Made by a program: the position numbers and the translations under genes
The notes under the pieces: model-generated
Databases searched by the model: none
Told to the model about the DNA's origin: nothing
The model's input: only the letters and a program-made list of their open reading frames with translations
Assembly: GCF_900091495.1 (NCBI RefSeq)
Contig: NZ_LT607413.1
Location: 2,976,001-3,040,000 of the forward strand
DNA length: 64,000 nucleotides
Reading direction: 5' to 3'
Source: Micromonospora echinospora
Lineage (GTDB): Bacteria > Actinomycetota > Actinomycetes > Mycobacteriales > Micromonosporaceae
Shown here: positions 55,770-63,289 of the stretch, piece by piece
Position numbering within the stretch: the first letter of the stretch is position 1
How the letters are laid out: every line of letters starts with the position of its first letter

Positions 55770-55848
55770 AAGCGTCCCCTGGCCGGCGGCACTGCTATCG
55801 ACGCTGCTACTACTGGGCACTGCCAGCGGCACTGCTACCAACCTGTTG

Positions 55849-56295
55849 CTACTGGCAGACGCGCCAGGTGCCGTCCTCCTTGACCAGCCGGAAGAGCTGG
55901 GTGGTCTCGGTGCCGTTCTCCTGGGTCAGCCGGACGGTCGCGGAACCCTCGGTCCGGCCGTTGGTGCTGGTGACGTTCACGCCGGTGATCTCGTATTCGC
56001 GCAGGCGGGGCTGGGCCGCCTGCATCCGGGTGAAGTCGGCCTCGCTGATCCGGCTCCGGGTCGGCGCGCAGAGCTGCCCGTAGGCGGCCGAGTGGTCGCC
56101 ACGCCGCATCGCGTCGAGGTACGTGGTGGCGCTGTCCGAGGCCGGTCCGACCGCGTCCTTGACGGTGCGGTAGAGCCAGAAGCCGCCGATCGAACCGCCG
56201 AGGCAGCAGAGGACGAGGACCACGCCGACGACGATGAGGATGGTCCGCGTGGTGCGGCGGGGAGCGGAGGGGGCCGGAACCGGCTGGTATGCCAT
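55849..56295 (-). CDS. DUF4878-like membrane-anchored protein
   Basis: The protein is 148 residues from the ATG at 56295 (GTG 56301 is also possible). A Pro-rich cytoplasmic start is followed by one membrane segment (TILIVVGVVLVLCCLGGSIGGFWLY). The outer domain SATTYLDAMRRGDHSAAYGQLCAPTRSRISEADFTRMQAAQP to RLVKEDGTWRVCQ has the layout of NTF2/DUF4878-type domains (YLDAMRRGDHSAAY and LVKEDGTWRVC). Two cysteines, in QLCAP and at the C-terminus, could form a disulfide. Function is unknown. Confidence 0.75.
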   Translation of the reverse strand: MAYQPVPAPSAPRRTTRTILIVVGVVLVLCCLGGSIGGFWLYRTVKDAVGPASDSATTYLDAMRRGDHSAAYGQLCAPTRSRISEADFTRMQAAQPRLREYEITGVNVTSTNGRTEGSATVRLTQENGTETTQLFRLVKEDGTWRVCQ

Positions 56296-56329
56296 GGCCA
56301 CGAGGGTAGGGAGCGGGCGCCAGCGCAGG

Positions 56330-56683
56330 TCAGCGGGCGTCGTAGCGGGCTCGGGCGGCCTCGATCTCGCCCAGGTGACCGGTCGCCCACGCCTCCAGAC
56401 CGGCGACCAGGTCGACCAGGCTGCGGCCGAGGTCGGTCAACTCGTAGTCGACGCGGGGCGGCACGGTGGCGTGCACCGTGCGGGTGACCAGCCCGTCGCG
56501 TTCCAGGCCCCGCAGCGTCTGGGTGAGCATCTTCTGGCTGACGCCGTCGATGCGCTGGGCCAGTTCGCCGTAGCGCTTCCCGCTATGGGCGAGGGTGAGC
56601 ACGACCAGCACGCTCCACCGGTCGCCGATCCGGTCGAGGACCTGCCGGCTGCCGCAGTTCCGCTGGTAGGGATCCGGTTCCAC
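56330..56683 (-). CDS. HxlR-family (MarR-like) transcriptional regulator
   Basis: The 117-residue protein starts at GTG 56683 (VEPDPYQRNCGSRQVLDRIGDRWSVLVVLTLAHSGKRYGELAQRIDGVSQKMLTQTLRGLERDGLVTR). This is the HxlR winged helix, with the conserved N-terminal Cys (NCGSR) that in some relatives (QorR/YodB type) senses quinones or oxidants. It is divergent from the NmrA-type gene 127 bp away, the usual layout of qorR-qorB pairs. It probably represses that gene and itself. Palindromes between the two starts are candidate operators. Confidence 0.92.
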   Translation of the reverse strand: MEPDPYQRNCGSRQVLDRIGDRWSVLVVLTLAHSGKRYGELAQRIDGVSQKMLTQTLRGLERDGLVTRTVHATVPPRVDYELTDLGRSLVDLVAGLEAWATGHLGEIEAARARYDAR

Positions 56684-56702
56684 GTCTTTACTCTCTCTCA
56701 GA

Positions 56703-56764
56703 AAGTAGGTTACTTCAAGGTGCCTACTCTCCAACGGGAAGTAAGGCGAAGGTCTTCCCGTTGG
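56703..56764. promoter_or_regulatory. HxlR/NmrA intergenic palindromes
   Basis: AAGTA-ggt-TACTT (56703-56715) is a perfect palindrome nested in GTAGG-N13-CCTAC (56705-56727). Next to it, ccaacgggaag (56731-56741) pairs with cttcccgttgg (56754-56764), an 11-bp stem with a 12-nt loop in the leader of the NmrA gene. The first is a likely HxlR operator, the second an RNA hairpin or second operator. Confidence 0.6.
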
Positions 56765-56810
56765 GGCCAGGTGACACAGGTCGGACCCGGATTTTCAGAG
56801 GAGAGAGCAC

Positions 56811-57671
56811 ATGTCCATCGTCGTCACCGGTGCCACCGGTCACCTCGGCCGTCTCGCCGTTGAGTCGCTGCTGCGACGCGGCGTACCGGCGGACCAGATC
56901 GTCGCCCTCGGCCGGAACGTGTCCCGCCTCGCCGACCTCGAAGCACGTGGCGTGGTGGCGCGGGCGGCCGACTACGGCGACCCCGCGTCGCTGCGGGCCG
57001 CGTTCGTCGGCGCGGAGAAGCTGCTGTTCGTCTCCGGCAGTGAGGCCGGGCGGCGGGGGCCCCAGCACCACAACGTGGTCACCGCCGCACGGGAGGCCGG
57101 CGTCGGGCTGGTCGCCTACACCAGCATCGTGAAGGCCGACACCTCCAGCCTCCTGCTCGCCGCCGAGCACCTGGCCACCGAGCGGGAACTGGCCGCGTCC
57201 GGTCTGCCGTACGTGCTGCTGCGCAACGGCTGGTACCTGGAGAACTACACCGGCCAGCTCGCCACGTACCTCCAGCACGGGGTCCTCGGCGCGGCGCGCG
57301 ACGGCCGGGTCAGTGCCGCCGCCCGCGCGGACTACGCCGAGGCCGCCGCCACCGTGCTGGCCACCGAGGGGCACGCCGGCCGGGTGTACGAGCTGGGTGG
57401 CGCGCCGTTCACGATGGCCGACCTGGCCGCCGAGGTGTCCCGGCAGAGCGGGCGGGACGTCGCGTACACCGACCTGCCGGTGGAGAAGTACACCGAGATC
57501 CTGGTTGGCGCGGGCCTGCCCGAGTCGTACGCAGCGGTTCTCGCCGACGCCGACCGGGGACTGGCGGCCGGCGACCTGTACGTCGACGGCGACGACCTGC
57601 GGGCGCTGATCGGCCGGGAGCCGACCTTGCTCGCCGAGGCGGTCGGCGCCGCGTTGCCGTCGGCGCGGTAG
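56811..57671 (+). CDS. NmrA-family NAD(P)H quinone oxidoreductase (QorB/YtfG-like)
   Basis: The 286-residue protein starts at ATG 56811 after ggagagagcac. It is an atypical short-chain dehydrogenase: SIVVTGATGHLGRLAVESLLRRG (dinucleotide GxTGxxG), AADYGDPASLRAAFVGAEKLLFVSGSE and YVLLRNGWYLENYTGQL. This matches QorB/YtfG-type NADPH quinone reductases or NmrA-like sensors. The divergent HxlR gene supports a role in quinone or oxidant response. Confidence 0.9.
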   Translation: MSIVVTGATGHLGRLAVESLLRRGVPADQIVALGRNVSRLADLEARGVVARAADYGDPASLRAAFVGAEKLLFVSGSEAGRRGPQHHNVVTAAREAGVGLVAYTSIVKADTSSLLLAAEHLATERELAASGLPYVLLRNGWYLENYTGQLATYLQHGVLGAARDGRVSAAARADYAEAAATVLATEGHAGRVYELGGAPFTMADLAAEVSRQSGRDVAYTDLPVEKYTEILVGAGLPESYAAVLADADRGLAAGDLYVDGDDLRALIGREPTLLAEAVGAALPSAR

Positions 57672-58143
57672 TGCACTGTGGCCACCCGTCCTTCCTCGAC
57701 GGGTGGCGCACTGCCCACTGTGGCGGCGTCGGGACGCAGCGTGGCGCTGATGTGGAAGTTTTGCCGGCGCGATGGGCATTTGCCGGGCCAGTTCCCGGTA
57801 CCCCAATTCCCATCGTTCGACACTCCTCTATTTTTGTCGCTCCTGGGGGCTAGGGTTGAAGGTGCATCCTGGCAGGTGGGGGTGGGTGTGCGAATGGAGG
57901 CGATCTTGGGGATTGATGACGAATCACGTACTGCGGCAACATGAGCGGGAAGGTGCAGATGGTGAGATGAACGCCGAAACCAGGGGTAGCTATTCGGAGT
58001 CGGGGTAGGTACGAACGGTCCGAAACTGGCCTATCCCCGGTGGGCCCGTTCCCACGCCCCTTTGCTCGATCGGACCTCTGTGGCACGATCGTGGAACCTC
58101 CTCCATCCGTCTCCCCCTCACCCCTGTTGACAGGAGCGCACTG
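57672..58143 (+). other. Long non-coding region before the small secreted peptide gene
   Basis: No gene could be supported in 472 bases. Some short frames are open but have no ribosome site or motif. The stretch 57780-58000 is less G/C-biased, and the end (tctgtggcacgatcgtggaacctcc) probably includes the promoter of the small gene at 58144. Confidence 0.45.
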
Positions 58144-58296
58144 ATGTCTGGTCGGAAGCCCTTCCGGTTCGCCGCAGTCATGGCGCTGATGGTTTTTGCC
58201 CTGGCCGCCGCCGGCTTCTCCGGCGCCAACAACAACGCCGGCACCGACTCCGACTTCGAGTGGAGCGCCCCGGTGGTCAACGTCCTCGCCCCCTGA
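58144..58296 (+). CDS. 50-residue secreted peptide, unknown function
   Basis: The ORF ATG 58144 to TGA 58294-58296 has aggag about seven bases upstream. Residues 1-26 form a signal peptide (MSGRKPFRFAAVMALMVFAL then AAAGFSGA). The mature part would be about 25 residues, rich in Asn, Asp and Ser and ending SAPVVNVLAP. No cysteines are present. It lies 70 bp upstream of the GGDEF/EAL gene, in the same direction. I do not recognise it; it may be an exported signal or a small surface component. Confidence 0.65.
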   Translation: MSGRKPFRFAAVMALMVFALAAAGFSGANNNAGTDSDFEWSAPVVNVLAP

Positions 58297-58366
58297 GGCC
58301 GGTCCGACGCCGTCGGGAGATCGCTGGTCGGAGGCCCGTTCGAGACACGAGTAACGAGGGAGCCGG

Positions 58367-60895
58367 ATGACGAGCGCTCGCCCGTCGTCGCGCAGATCGA
58401 CTGACCAGGCCTGGCTGATCACCGGTCCGCTGGCCCTCTTCGCGGTCGTCTGCTCCGTCGCCCTCGCCCTCGTGTCGGACCCGTCGCCGGGTAACCCGAT
58501 ACTGACGCTCACCCTGCTGGTCGTGATGGTCGCGGCCGGCACGCAGGTGCTGCACTTCGTCATCCGCCGGCAGGGACTCACCTTCACGATCAACGAGATC
58601 CCGCTGGTTCTCGCCTTCTTCTGGCTGCCGCCGCTGACGGTGGTCGCGTTGAGCGTGGCGGCGGTGCTGATCGTCCAGTTCCGCCGCCGGATCTCGCCCA
58701 CCAAGCTCTGGTTCAACGTCTCCAAGGCCGGCGCCTCGGTGTCGCTGGCCGGCCTGGTGCTGGTCGCGCTGCCGCCGCTGGAGGGCGTGGGCCCACACAC
58801 CTGGCTGTCCCTGTTCGGCGCGGTCAGCGTGCACACCCTGGCCTCGCTGGCGGCGGTCGGCGGGGTGATCTCCCTGATGCACGGCTGGCAGGCCGGGCGG
58901 GAGGTGGTCCGCACCGCCGGTGCGCCCCTGCTGACGTCGGGGATAAACGTGGTCATGGGCCTGGTGGTCCTGATCGCGATCGAGACCACCTGGTGGGCAC
59001 TGGTGCTCATCGCGGTGCTGGCGTTCGCGGTGGTCCTGGTTTACCGCTCCTACGCGCAGTTCTTCCGCCAGCACCGCACCCTCGGTGACATGTACGAGCT
59101 GACCCGGGCGATGACCGCCAGCGGCCAGGACGGCACCCTGATCGACGTCCTGCTCGCCCGGATCCGCAAGCTCATGCAGGCCGAGTACGCCACGCTCTGG
59201 CTGCCCGCCCAGGGCCGGCACTCCGAGGTCATGCTCACCGCCCGGGTGGACACCCCGGGTCTGCTCGACGTCGCCCCCACCCCGGTGGTGGTGCGGGAGG
59301 AGGCCCGCCGGGAACGGCGGACCCTGGTCTGGGGCGCCCGCCTCGACGGGGACGACCGTCTGGGGGCCGCCCTGCGCGGCAGCGGCGTGAAGGACGTCAT
59401 CACCGTGCCGCTGCGCTCGGGCCAGGCGGTGATCGGCACGCTCGAGGTGGTCAACCGGCTCAGCGACGCCGGCCACTTCACCCCGGACGACATCCCCGTC
59501 TTCGAGACGGTGGCCGCGCACGCCGCGGTCGCCCTGGAGAACTCCCGGCTGGTCGACCGGCTCCGGCACGACGCGTACCACGACGGGCTGACCAAGCTGC
59601 CGAACCGGCGGCGGATCGCCGACGCGCTCGGCGAGGCGGTCCGGATCCGTGCCCCGGGTGAGGTGGTGGCCGTCCTCCTCTTCGACGTCGACGGGCTGCG
59701 CCAGGTCAACGAGTCCCTCGGCCACGCCGCCGGGGACAAGGTCCTCGCCGAGGTCGCCGAGCGGCTGCGCGCGTCGGCCCCCTCGTCGGCCCTGGTCGGC
59801 CGGCTCGGTGGGGACGAGTTCCTGCTCACCCTCCGGGTGGAGAGCGCCGACGCGGCCCTGGAGTTGGCCACGCGGCTGCGCGAGCAGATCCGCGACGAGA
59901 TGGTCTTCGAGCCGCTCACCCTGGACGTGGATACCGCGGTCGGGGTCGCCGTCCACCCGGACCACGGCAGCGACGCGGCGACCCTGCTGCAACGGGTGGA
60001 GTTGGCGGCGACCGCGGCGAAGTCCATGCCGGGCAGCATCCAGCTGTTCCACCCGGCGCTGGAGTCCCGGTCGCTACGCCGTCTCGGCATCGCCGGTGAC
60101 CTGCGACAGGCCCTCGAAGAGGGCGGGGTCGAGGTCTACTTCCAACCCAAGGTGACCCTGCGCGACCGGCGACTGGTCGGGGTGGAGTGCCTGGCCCGCT
60201 GGGAGCACCCGGCGCACGGCTCGGTCACGCCGGAGGACTTCGTCGCGGTGGCCGAGCACACCGGCCAGCTCGGCCGGCTCACCGAACTGGTGCTCCGGGA
60301 GGGGCTGCGGCGCAGCCGGGACTGGACGCACGCCGAGCAGCCGCTCTCCGTCGCGGTCAACCTCTCCGCGCGTACGCTCACCGACCGGCACTTCCCCGAC
60401 CAGGTGCGCGAGCTGCTGGACGAGTACGGCGTGCCGCCGCAGCGCCTCACCTTCGAGATCAGGGAGACCGGGGTCCTGGACGGCACCGACCGCCCGATCC
60501 CGACCCTGCGCCGTCTGCGTGACCTCGGTGTCCGCCTGTCGGTGGACGACTTCGGCACCGGTTCCTTCTCCCTGGCCTACCTGCGCCGGCTGCCGGTGCA
60601 CGAGGTGAAGGTGGACCGCTCCTTCGTCCAGGGCATGGCGACCGATCCGGGCGACCTGGCGATAGTCAACGCCGTGGTGACCCTCTCCCAGCAGTTCGGC
60701 CTGGCGGTGGTGGCCGAGGGGGTGGAGAGCGAGCTGACCCTGGAACTGCTCCAGGACATCGGCTGCGACATCGGCCAGGGTTTCCTGTTCAGCCGTCCCC
60801 TGCCGTACGAGCGGCTGGAGGCGTGGTTCGGGGCCCAGGCGGAGGTCGAGTCGCTGCCCACCGCGGACGTACGCCGTCTCCGTGTAGTGCCCTGA
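58367..60895 (+). CDS. Membrane-bound GAF-GGDEF-EAL cyclic-di-GMP enzyme
   Basis: The 842-residue protein has about seven N-terminal membrane segments (residues 15-225), a GAF domain (about 245-400: ELTRAMTASGQDGTLIDVLLARI to FETVAAHAAVALENSRL), a GGDEF domain (405-565) and an EAL domain (580-830). The GGDEF site is intact (VGRLGGDEFLLTL). In the EAL domain the signature reads VECLARW instead of EAL, but the other catalytic segments FEIRETGVL, VDDFGTGSFSLAYLRRLPVHEVKVDRSFV and VAEGVES are present. It probably makes and degrades cyclic di-GMP in response to a membrane signal. Confidence 0.94.
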   Translation: MTSARPSSRRSTDQAWLITGPLALFAVVCSVALALVSDPSPGNPILTLTLLVVMVAAGTQVLHFVIRRQGLTFTINEIPLVLAFFWLPPLTVVALSVAAVLIVQFRRRISPTKLWFNVSKAGASVSLAGLVLVALPPLEGVGPHTWLSLFGAVSVHTLASLAAVGGVISLMHGWQAGREVVRTAGAPLLTSGINVVMGLVVLIAIETTWWALVLIAVLAFAVVLVYRSYAQFFRQHRTLGDMYELTRAMTASGQDGTLIDVLLARIRKLMQAEYATLWLPAQGRHSEVMLTARVDTPGLLDVAPTPVVVREEARRERRTLVWGARLDGDDRLGAALRGSGVKDVITVPLRSGQAVIGTLEVVNRLSDAGHFTPDDIPVFETVAAHAAVALENSRLVDRLRHDAYHDGLTKLPNRRRIADALGEAVRIRAPGEVVAVLLFDVDGLRQVNESLGHAAGDKVLAEVAERLRASAPSSALVGRLGGDEFLLTLRVESADAALELATRLREQIRDEMVFEPLTLDVDTAVGVAVHPDHGSDAATLLQRVELAATAAKSMPGSIQLFHPALESRSLRRLGIAGDLRQALEEGGVEVYFQPKVTLRDRRLVGVECLARWEHPAHGSVTPEDFVAVAEHTGQLGRLTELVLREGLRRSRDWTHAEQPLSVAVNLSARTLTDRHFPDQVRELLDEYGVPPQRLTFEIRETGVLDGTDRPIPTLRRLRDLGVRLSVDDFGTGSFSLAYLRRLPVHEVKVDRSFVQGMATDPGDLAIVNAVVTLSQQFGLAVVAEGVESELTLELLQDIGCDIGQGFLFSRPLPYERLEAWFGAQAEVESLPTADVRRLRVVP

Positions 60896-60936
60896 CCTGC
60901 GCCGATGCCCGTCGCGGCGGGGATGGGGGGATCCGA

Positions 60937-60966
60937 TTTCACCTCCCGGGCTCCGCCGTGTACTGT
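60937..60966 (+). promoter_or_regulatory. Putative promoter of tRNA-Thr/tRNA-Met
   Basis: TTTCAC (60937-60942) and TACTGT (60961-60966) resemble -35 and -10 boxes with an 18-base spacer, 36 bases before tRNA-Thr. Confidence 0.5.
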
Positions 60967-61002
60967 TACCCCTGCGCGACGCCCTCCGGGGTGATCGGGT
61001 AG

Positions 61003-61075
61003 GCCCCCTTAGCTCAGTCGGCAGAGCGTCTCCATGGTAAGGAGAAGGTCTACGGTTCGATTCCGTAAGGGGGCT
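61003..61075 (+). tRNA. tRNA-Thr (GGT)
   Basis: This is a 73-base cloverleaf with acceptor gccccct / agggggc, anticodon stem tctcc / ggaga around atGGTaa, and T loop ttcgatt. CCA is not encoded. It lies 26 bases before tRNA-Met and is probably co-transcribed with it. Confidence 0.96.
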
Positions 61076-61101
61076 CAGAGGGTCCGGCTGGACCCGCCTG
61101 C

Positions 61102-61174
61102 GGCGGTGTAGCTCAGATGGCAGAGCAAGCGGCTCATAATCGCTGTGTCGCCGGTTCAAGTCCGGCCACCGCTA
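61102..61174 (+). tRNA. tRNA-Met (CAT), elongator
   Basis: This is a 73-base cloverleaf with acceptor ggcggtg / caccgct, anticodon stem agcgg / tcgct around ctCATaa, and T arm gccgg-ttcaagt-ccggc. The first acceptor pair is G-T, and it lacks the three G-C pairs of initiator tRNA beneath the anticodon loop. Confidence 0.93.
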
Positions 61175-61303
61175 CTCTCGTCCTCCGGGCCGATGTCCGG
61201 TGGCCGGTGAACGGGCGCCAATGGCGCCCACTTTGCGTGTCCGCGTAGTCAGCGCGTAGGCTACTACGCCGTAGTTGATCCTTAGCGAGGAAGGCACTCC
61301 GCC

Positions 61304-61471
61304 GTGGCGAAGGCTACCGATGTCCGGCCGAAGATCACTTTGGCGTGTGTGGAGTGCAAGGAGCGCAACTACATCACGCGCAAGAACCGCCGTAACGACC
61401 CGGACCGCATCGAGCTGAAGAAGTTCTGCCCCCGGGACGGCAAGCACACCGTCCACCGCGAGACCCGCTGA
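61304..61471 (+). CDS. rpmG: 50S ribosomal protein L33
   Basis: The 55-residue protein starts at GTG 61304 with gaggaagg upstream. It reads [20 protein letters not shown], then [20 protein letters not shown] and [14 protein letters not shown]. The first zinc pair (Cys15, Cys18) and Cys42 are present, but the position of the fourth Cys is Asp45. It lies upstream of hadAB and secE-nusG as in other actinobacteria. A long rho-independent terminator follows. Confidence 0.96.
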   Translation: MAKATDVRPKITLACVECKERNYITRKNRRNDPDRIELKKFCPRDGKHTVHRETR

Positions 61472-61511
61472 CCCGGCGGCCGGTTCCGCCGGCCGGTCCA
61501 CTCAGCTTCCG

Positions 61512-61564
61512 ACGCCGATCCGGCGCGCACGGCTTTCGCCCGTGCGCGCCGGATCGGCGTTTTT
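61512..61564 (+). terminator. Rho-independent terminator after rpmG
   Basis: acgccgatccggcgcgcacg (61512-61531) pairs perfectly over 20 bp with 61541-61560, around a 9-nt loop, and runs into ttttt. It is the clearest intrinsic terminator in the window. Confidence 0.93.
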
Positions 61565-61584
61565 CGTCCGTGTAGGTTCTCCGC

Positions 61585-62031
61585 ATGTCACTGGACCCGT
61601 CCTTCGTCGGCCGGAGCTACCCGCCGACCGCCTCCTACCAGGTGGGCCGAGAGAAGATCCGTGAGTTCGCCACGGCGATCGGCGCCACCGACCCGGCCTA
61701 CCACGACCCGGAGGCCGCCCGGGCCCTCGGCCACCGCGACGTGGTCGCCCCGCCGACCTTCCCGGTGACGATCACCATGGCGGCGAGCCGCCAGATCGTC
61801 GACGACCCGGACCTGGGGGTCGACTACAGCCGGGTCGTCCACGGCGACCAGCGTTTCGCCTACACCCGCCCGGTGGCCGCCGGGGACGAGCTGGTCTGCG
61901 TCAACCACGTCGAGGCGATCGACAACCGGGGCGGGCACGGCTTCCTGACCATCCGGACCGAGGTCTCCACGGTGGCCGACGAGCCCGTGGTCACCGTCTG
62001 GACGAAGCTCGTCGTGCGCGGGGAGGACTGA
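61585..62031 (+). CDS. hadA: MaoC-type (3R)-hydroxyacyl dehydratase subunit, HadA-like
   Basis: The 148-residue hot-dog-fold protein begins MSLDPSFVGRSYPPTASYQVGREKIREFATAIG and contains DPAYHDPEAARALGHRDVVAPPTFPVTITMA and YSRVVHGDQRFAYTRPVAAGDEL. It matches HadA of the mycobacterial HadAB dehydratase, which pairs with HadB in fatty acid elongation. HadA itself lacks the catalytic Asp/His pair (in HadB). The order rpmG-hadA-hadB-tRNA-Trp-secE is the same as in mycobacteria. There is no ribosome site before ATG 61585 and a taggtt box lies 12 bases upstream, so it may be leaderless. Confidence 0.9.
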   Translation: MSLDPSFVGRSYPPTASYQVGREKIREFATAIGATDPAYHDPEAARALGHRDVVAPPTFPVTITMAASRQIVDDPDLGVDYSRVVHGDQRFAYTRPVAAGDELVCVNHVEAIDNRGGHGFLTIRTEVSTVADEPVVTVWTKLVVRGED

Positions 62032-62032
62032 G

Positions 62033-62458
62033 ATGGACACGGTGACCGACACGGGGAAGGCCCGGATCGAGCTGCCCGCCCAGACGTACCGGATCACCCG
62101 GGCGGACCTGGTCCGCTACGCGGGCGCCTCCGGCGACTTCAACCCCATCCACTGGAGCGACCGCTTCGCCACCGGCGTGGGACTGCCCGGGGTGATCGCG
62201 CACGGGATGTTCACCATGGCGCTGGTCGGGCGGGCGGTCACCGAGTGGGCCGGCGCGCCGGACGCGGTGGTCGACTACAACGTCCGCTTCACCCGTCCGG
62301 TGGTCGTGCCGGACGACGACGAGGGCGCCGAGATCGAGGTCACCGCGAAGGTGCGGGAGATTACCGAGGACGGGCTCACCCGCCTCGACCTGACCGCCAC
62401 CTGCAACGGCGAGAAGGTCCTCGCCCAGGCCCGGGCGACCATCCGCGCACCCCGCTGA
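62033..62458 (+). CDS. hadB: MaoC-type (3R)-hydroxyacyl dehydratase catalytic subunit, HadB-like
   Basis: The 141-residue protein (ATG 62033, with ggggagg upstream) carries the hydratase-2 motif: YAGASGDFNPIHWSDRFATGVGLPGVIAHGMFTMALVGRAV, with the catalytic Asp and His (D-F-N-P-I-H). It forms a heterodimer with HadA. The start is one base after the hadA stop. In non-mycolate actinobacteria such as this the dimer probably serves ordinary fatty acid or polyketide elongation. Confidence 0.92.
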   Translation: MDTVTDTGKARIELPAQTYRITRADLVRYAGASGDFNPIHWSDRFATGVGLPGVIAHGMFTMALVGRAVTEWAGAPDAVVDYNVRFTRPVVVPDDDEGAEIEVTAKVREITEDGLTRLDLTATCNGEKVLAQARATIRAPR

Positions 62459-62489
62459 CCTGCGTTTCGACCCGCCAGGGGCAGACCGG

Positions 62490-62519
62490 TTGGGAAAGTC
62501 GACCCACTACCCGTACACT
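62490..62519 (+). promoter_or_regulatory. Putative promoter of tRNA-Trp
   Basis: TTGGGA (62490-62495) and TACACT (62514-62519) with an 18-base spacer, 67 bases before tRNA-Trp. Confidence 0.5.
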
Positions 62520-62586
62520 GGTCCGCCGTGGGGCAAGTGACCCCTGCACCGTCCTGCGTGTCGGTGCGGGGTGAGCGATGCCGCAC

Positions 62587-62659
<73 letters not shown>

Positions 62660-62867
62660 CGCCTCAGGCCTGACCGTTTCGTGGGCTGCGCCGCCTGCCG
62701 GCGGCGTTCGGCCCGCGGTGGTGGCATCGGCAGGATGGCTCCGAGGCATCGGGCCCTTCGGCTGATCCGCCGGCCGCGGCCCGTCGCGGGACGGTTGGTC
62801 CGGCCGGCGTGACCAGCGCCGCGCACGTCCGACAACGTGCGACCCGACATCCGCGACGGAGGGCGAA

Positions 62868-63260
62868 GTGGCCGACAACAAGCGCCGCGGCGAGGACGCC
62901 GGCGACGACCGTCTCGACGACGAGACCGTCGAGAGCGTCGCCGACGACGAGGACGCCAACGACGCGGAGGAGCCGGTCTCCCGGGGCGGGACCGCGACCC
63001 GGTCGCGGACCAAGGCCGACTCGGCCGACAGTAAGCCGAGGACCAAGTCGGACGACAAGGTCGGGTTGTTCGGACGCTTCGCGCGGTTCATCCGCGAGGT
63101 CGTGGCCGAGCTGCGTAAGGTCATCTGGCCGACCCGTAAGGAGCTGCTGACCTACACCGCGGTGGTGGTCGCGTTCGTGACGGTGGTCACCGCGCTCGTC
63201 GTCGGACTCGACTTCGTGTTCGCCAAGGGTGCGCTGGTGGTCTTCGGCGGATCCAGCTGA
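62868..63260 (+). CDS. secE: Preprotein translocase subunit SecE
   Basis: The 130-residue protein starts at GTG. It has a hydrophilic, acidic N-terminal extension of about 65 residues, then the SecE core: RFARFIREVVAELRKVIWPTRKELLTYTAVVVAFVTVVTALVVGLDFVFAKG, with the amphipathic helix, conserved WPTRKE and single membrane helix. SecE stabilises SecY. It is upstream of nusG as usual. Confidence 0.96.
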   Translation: MADNKRRGEDAGDDRLDDETVESVADDEDANDAEEPVSRGGTATRSRTKADSADSKPRTKSDDKVGLFGRFARFIREVVAELRKVIWPTRKELLTYTAVVVAFVTVVTALVVGLDFVFAKGALVVFGGSS

Positions 63261-63289
63261 CCAAGCGATAGTGACGGAAGTGAGCGAGC

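Noticed and set aside
55679..55792. N-terminal extension of the EamA transporter
   Set aside because: The extension would translate a hairpin repeat found at two other intergenic places, so it is not coding.
57772..58008. Open frame of 78 codons before the small secreted peptide
   Set aside because: It has no ribosome site, no recognisable motif and weak codon bias.
58277..60052. 591-codon minus-strand frame
   Set aside because: It is antisense to the GGDEF/EAL gene.
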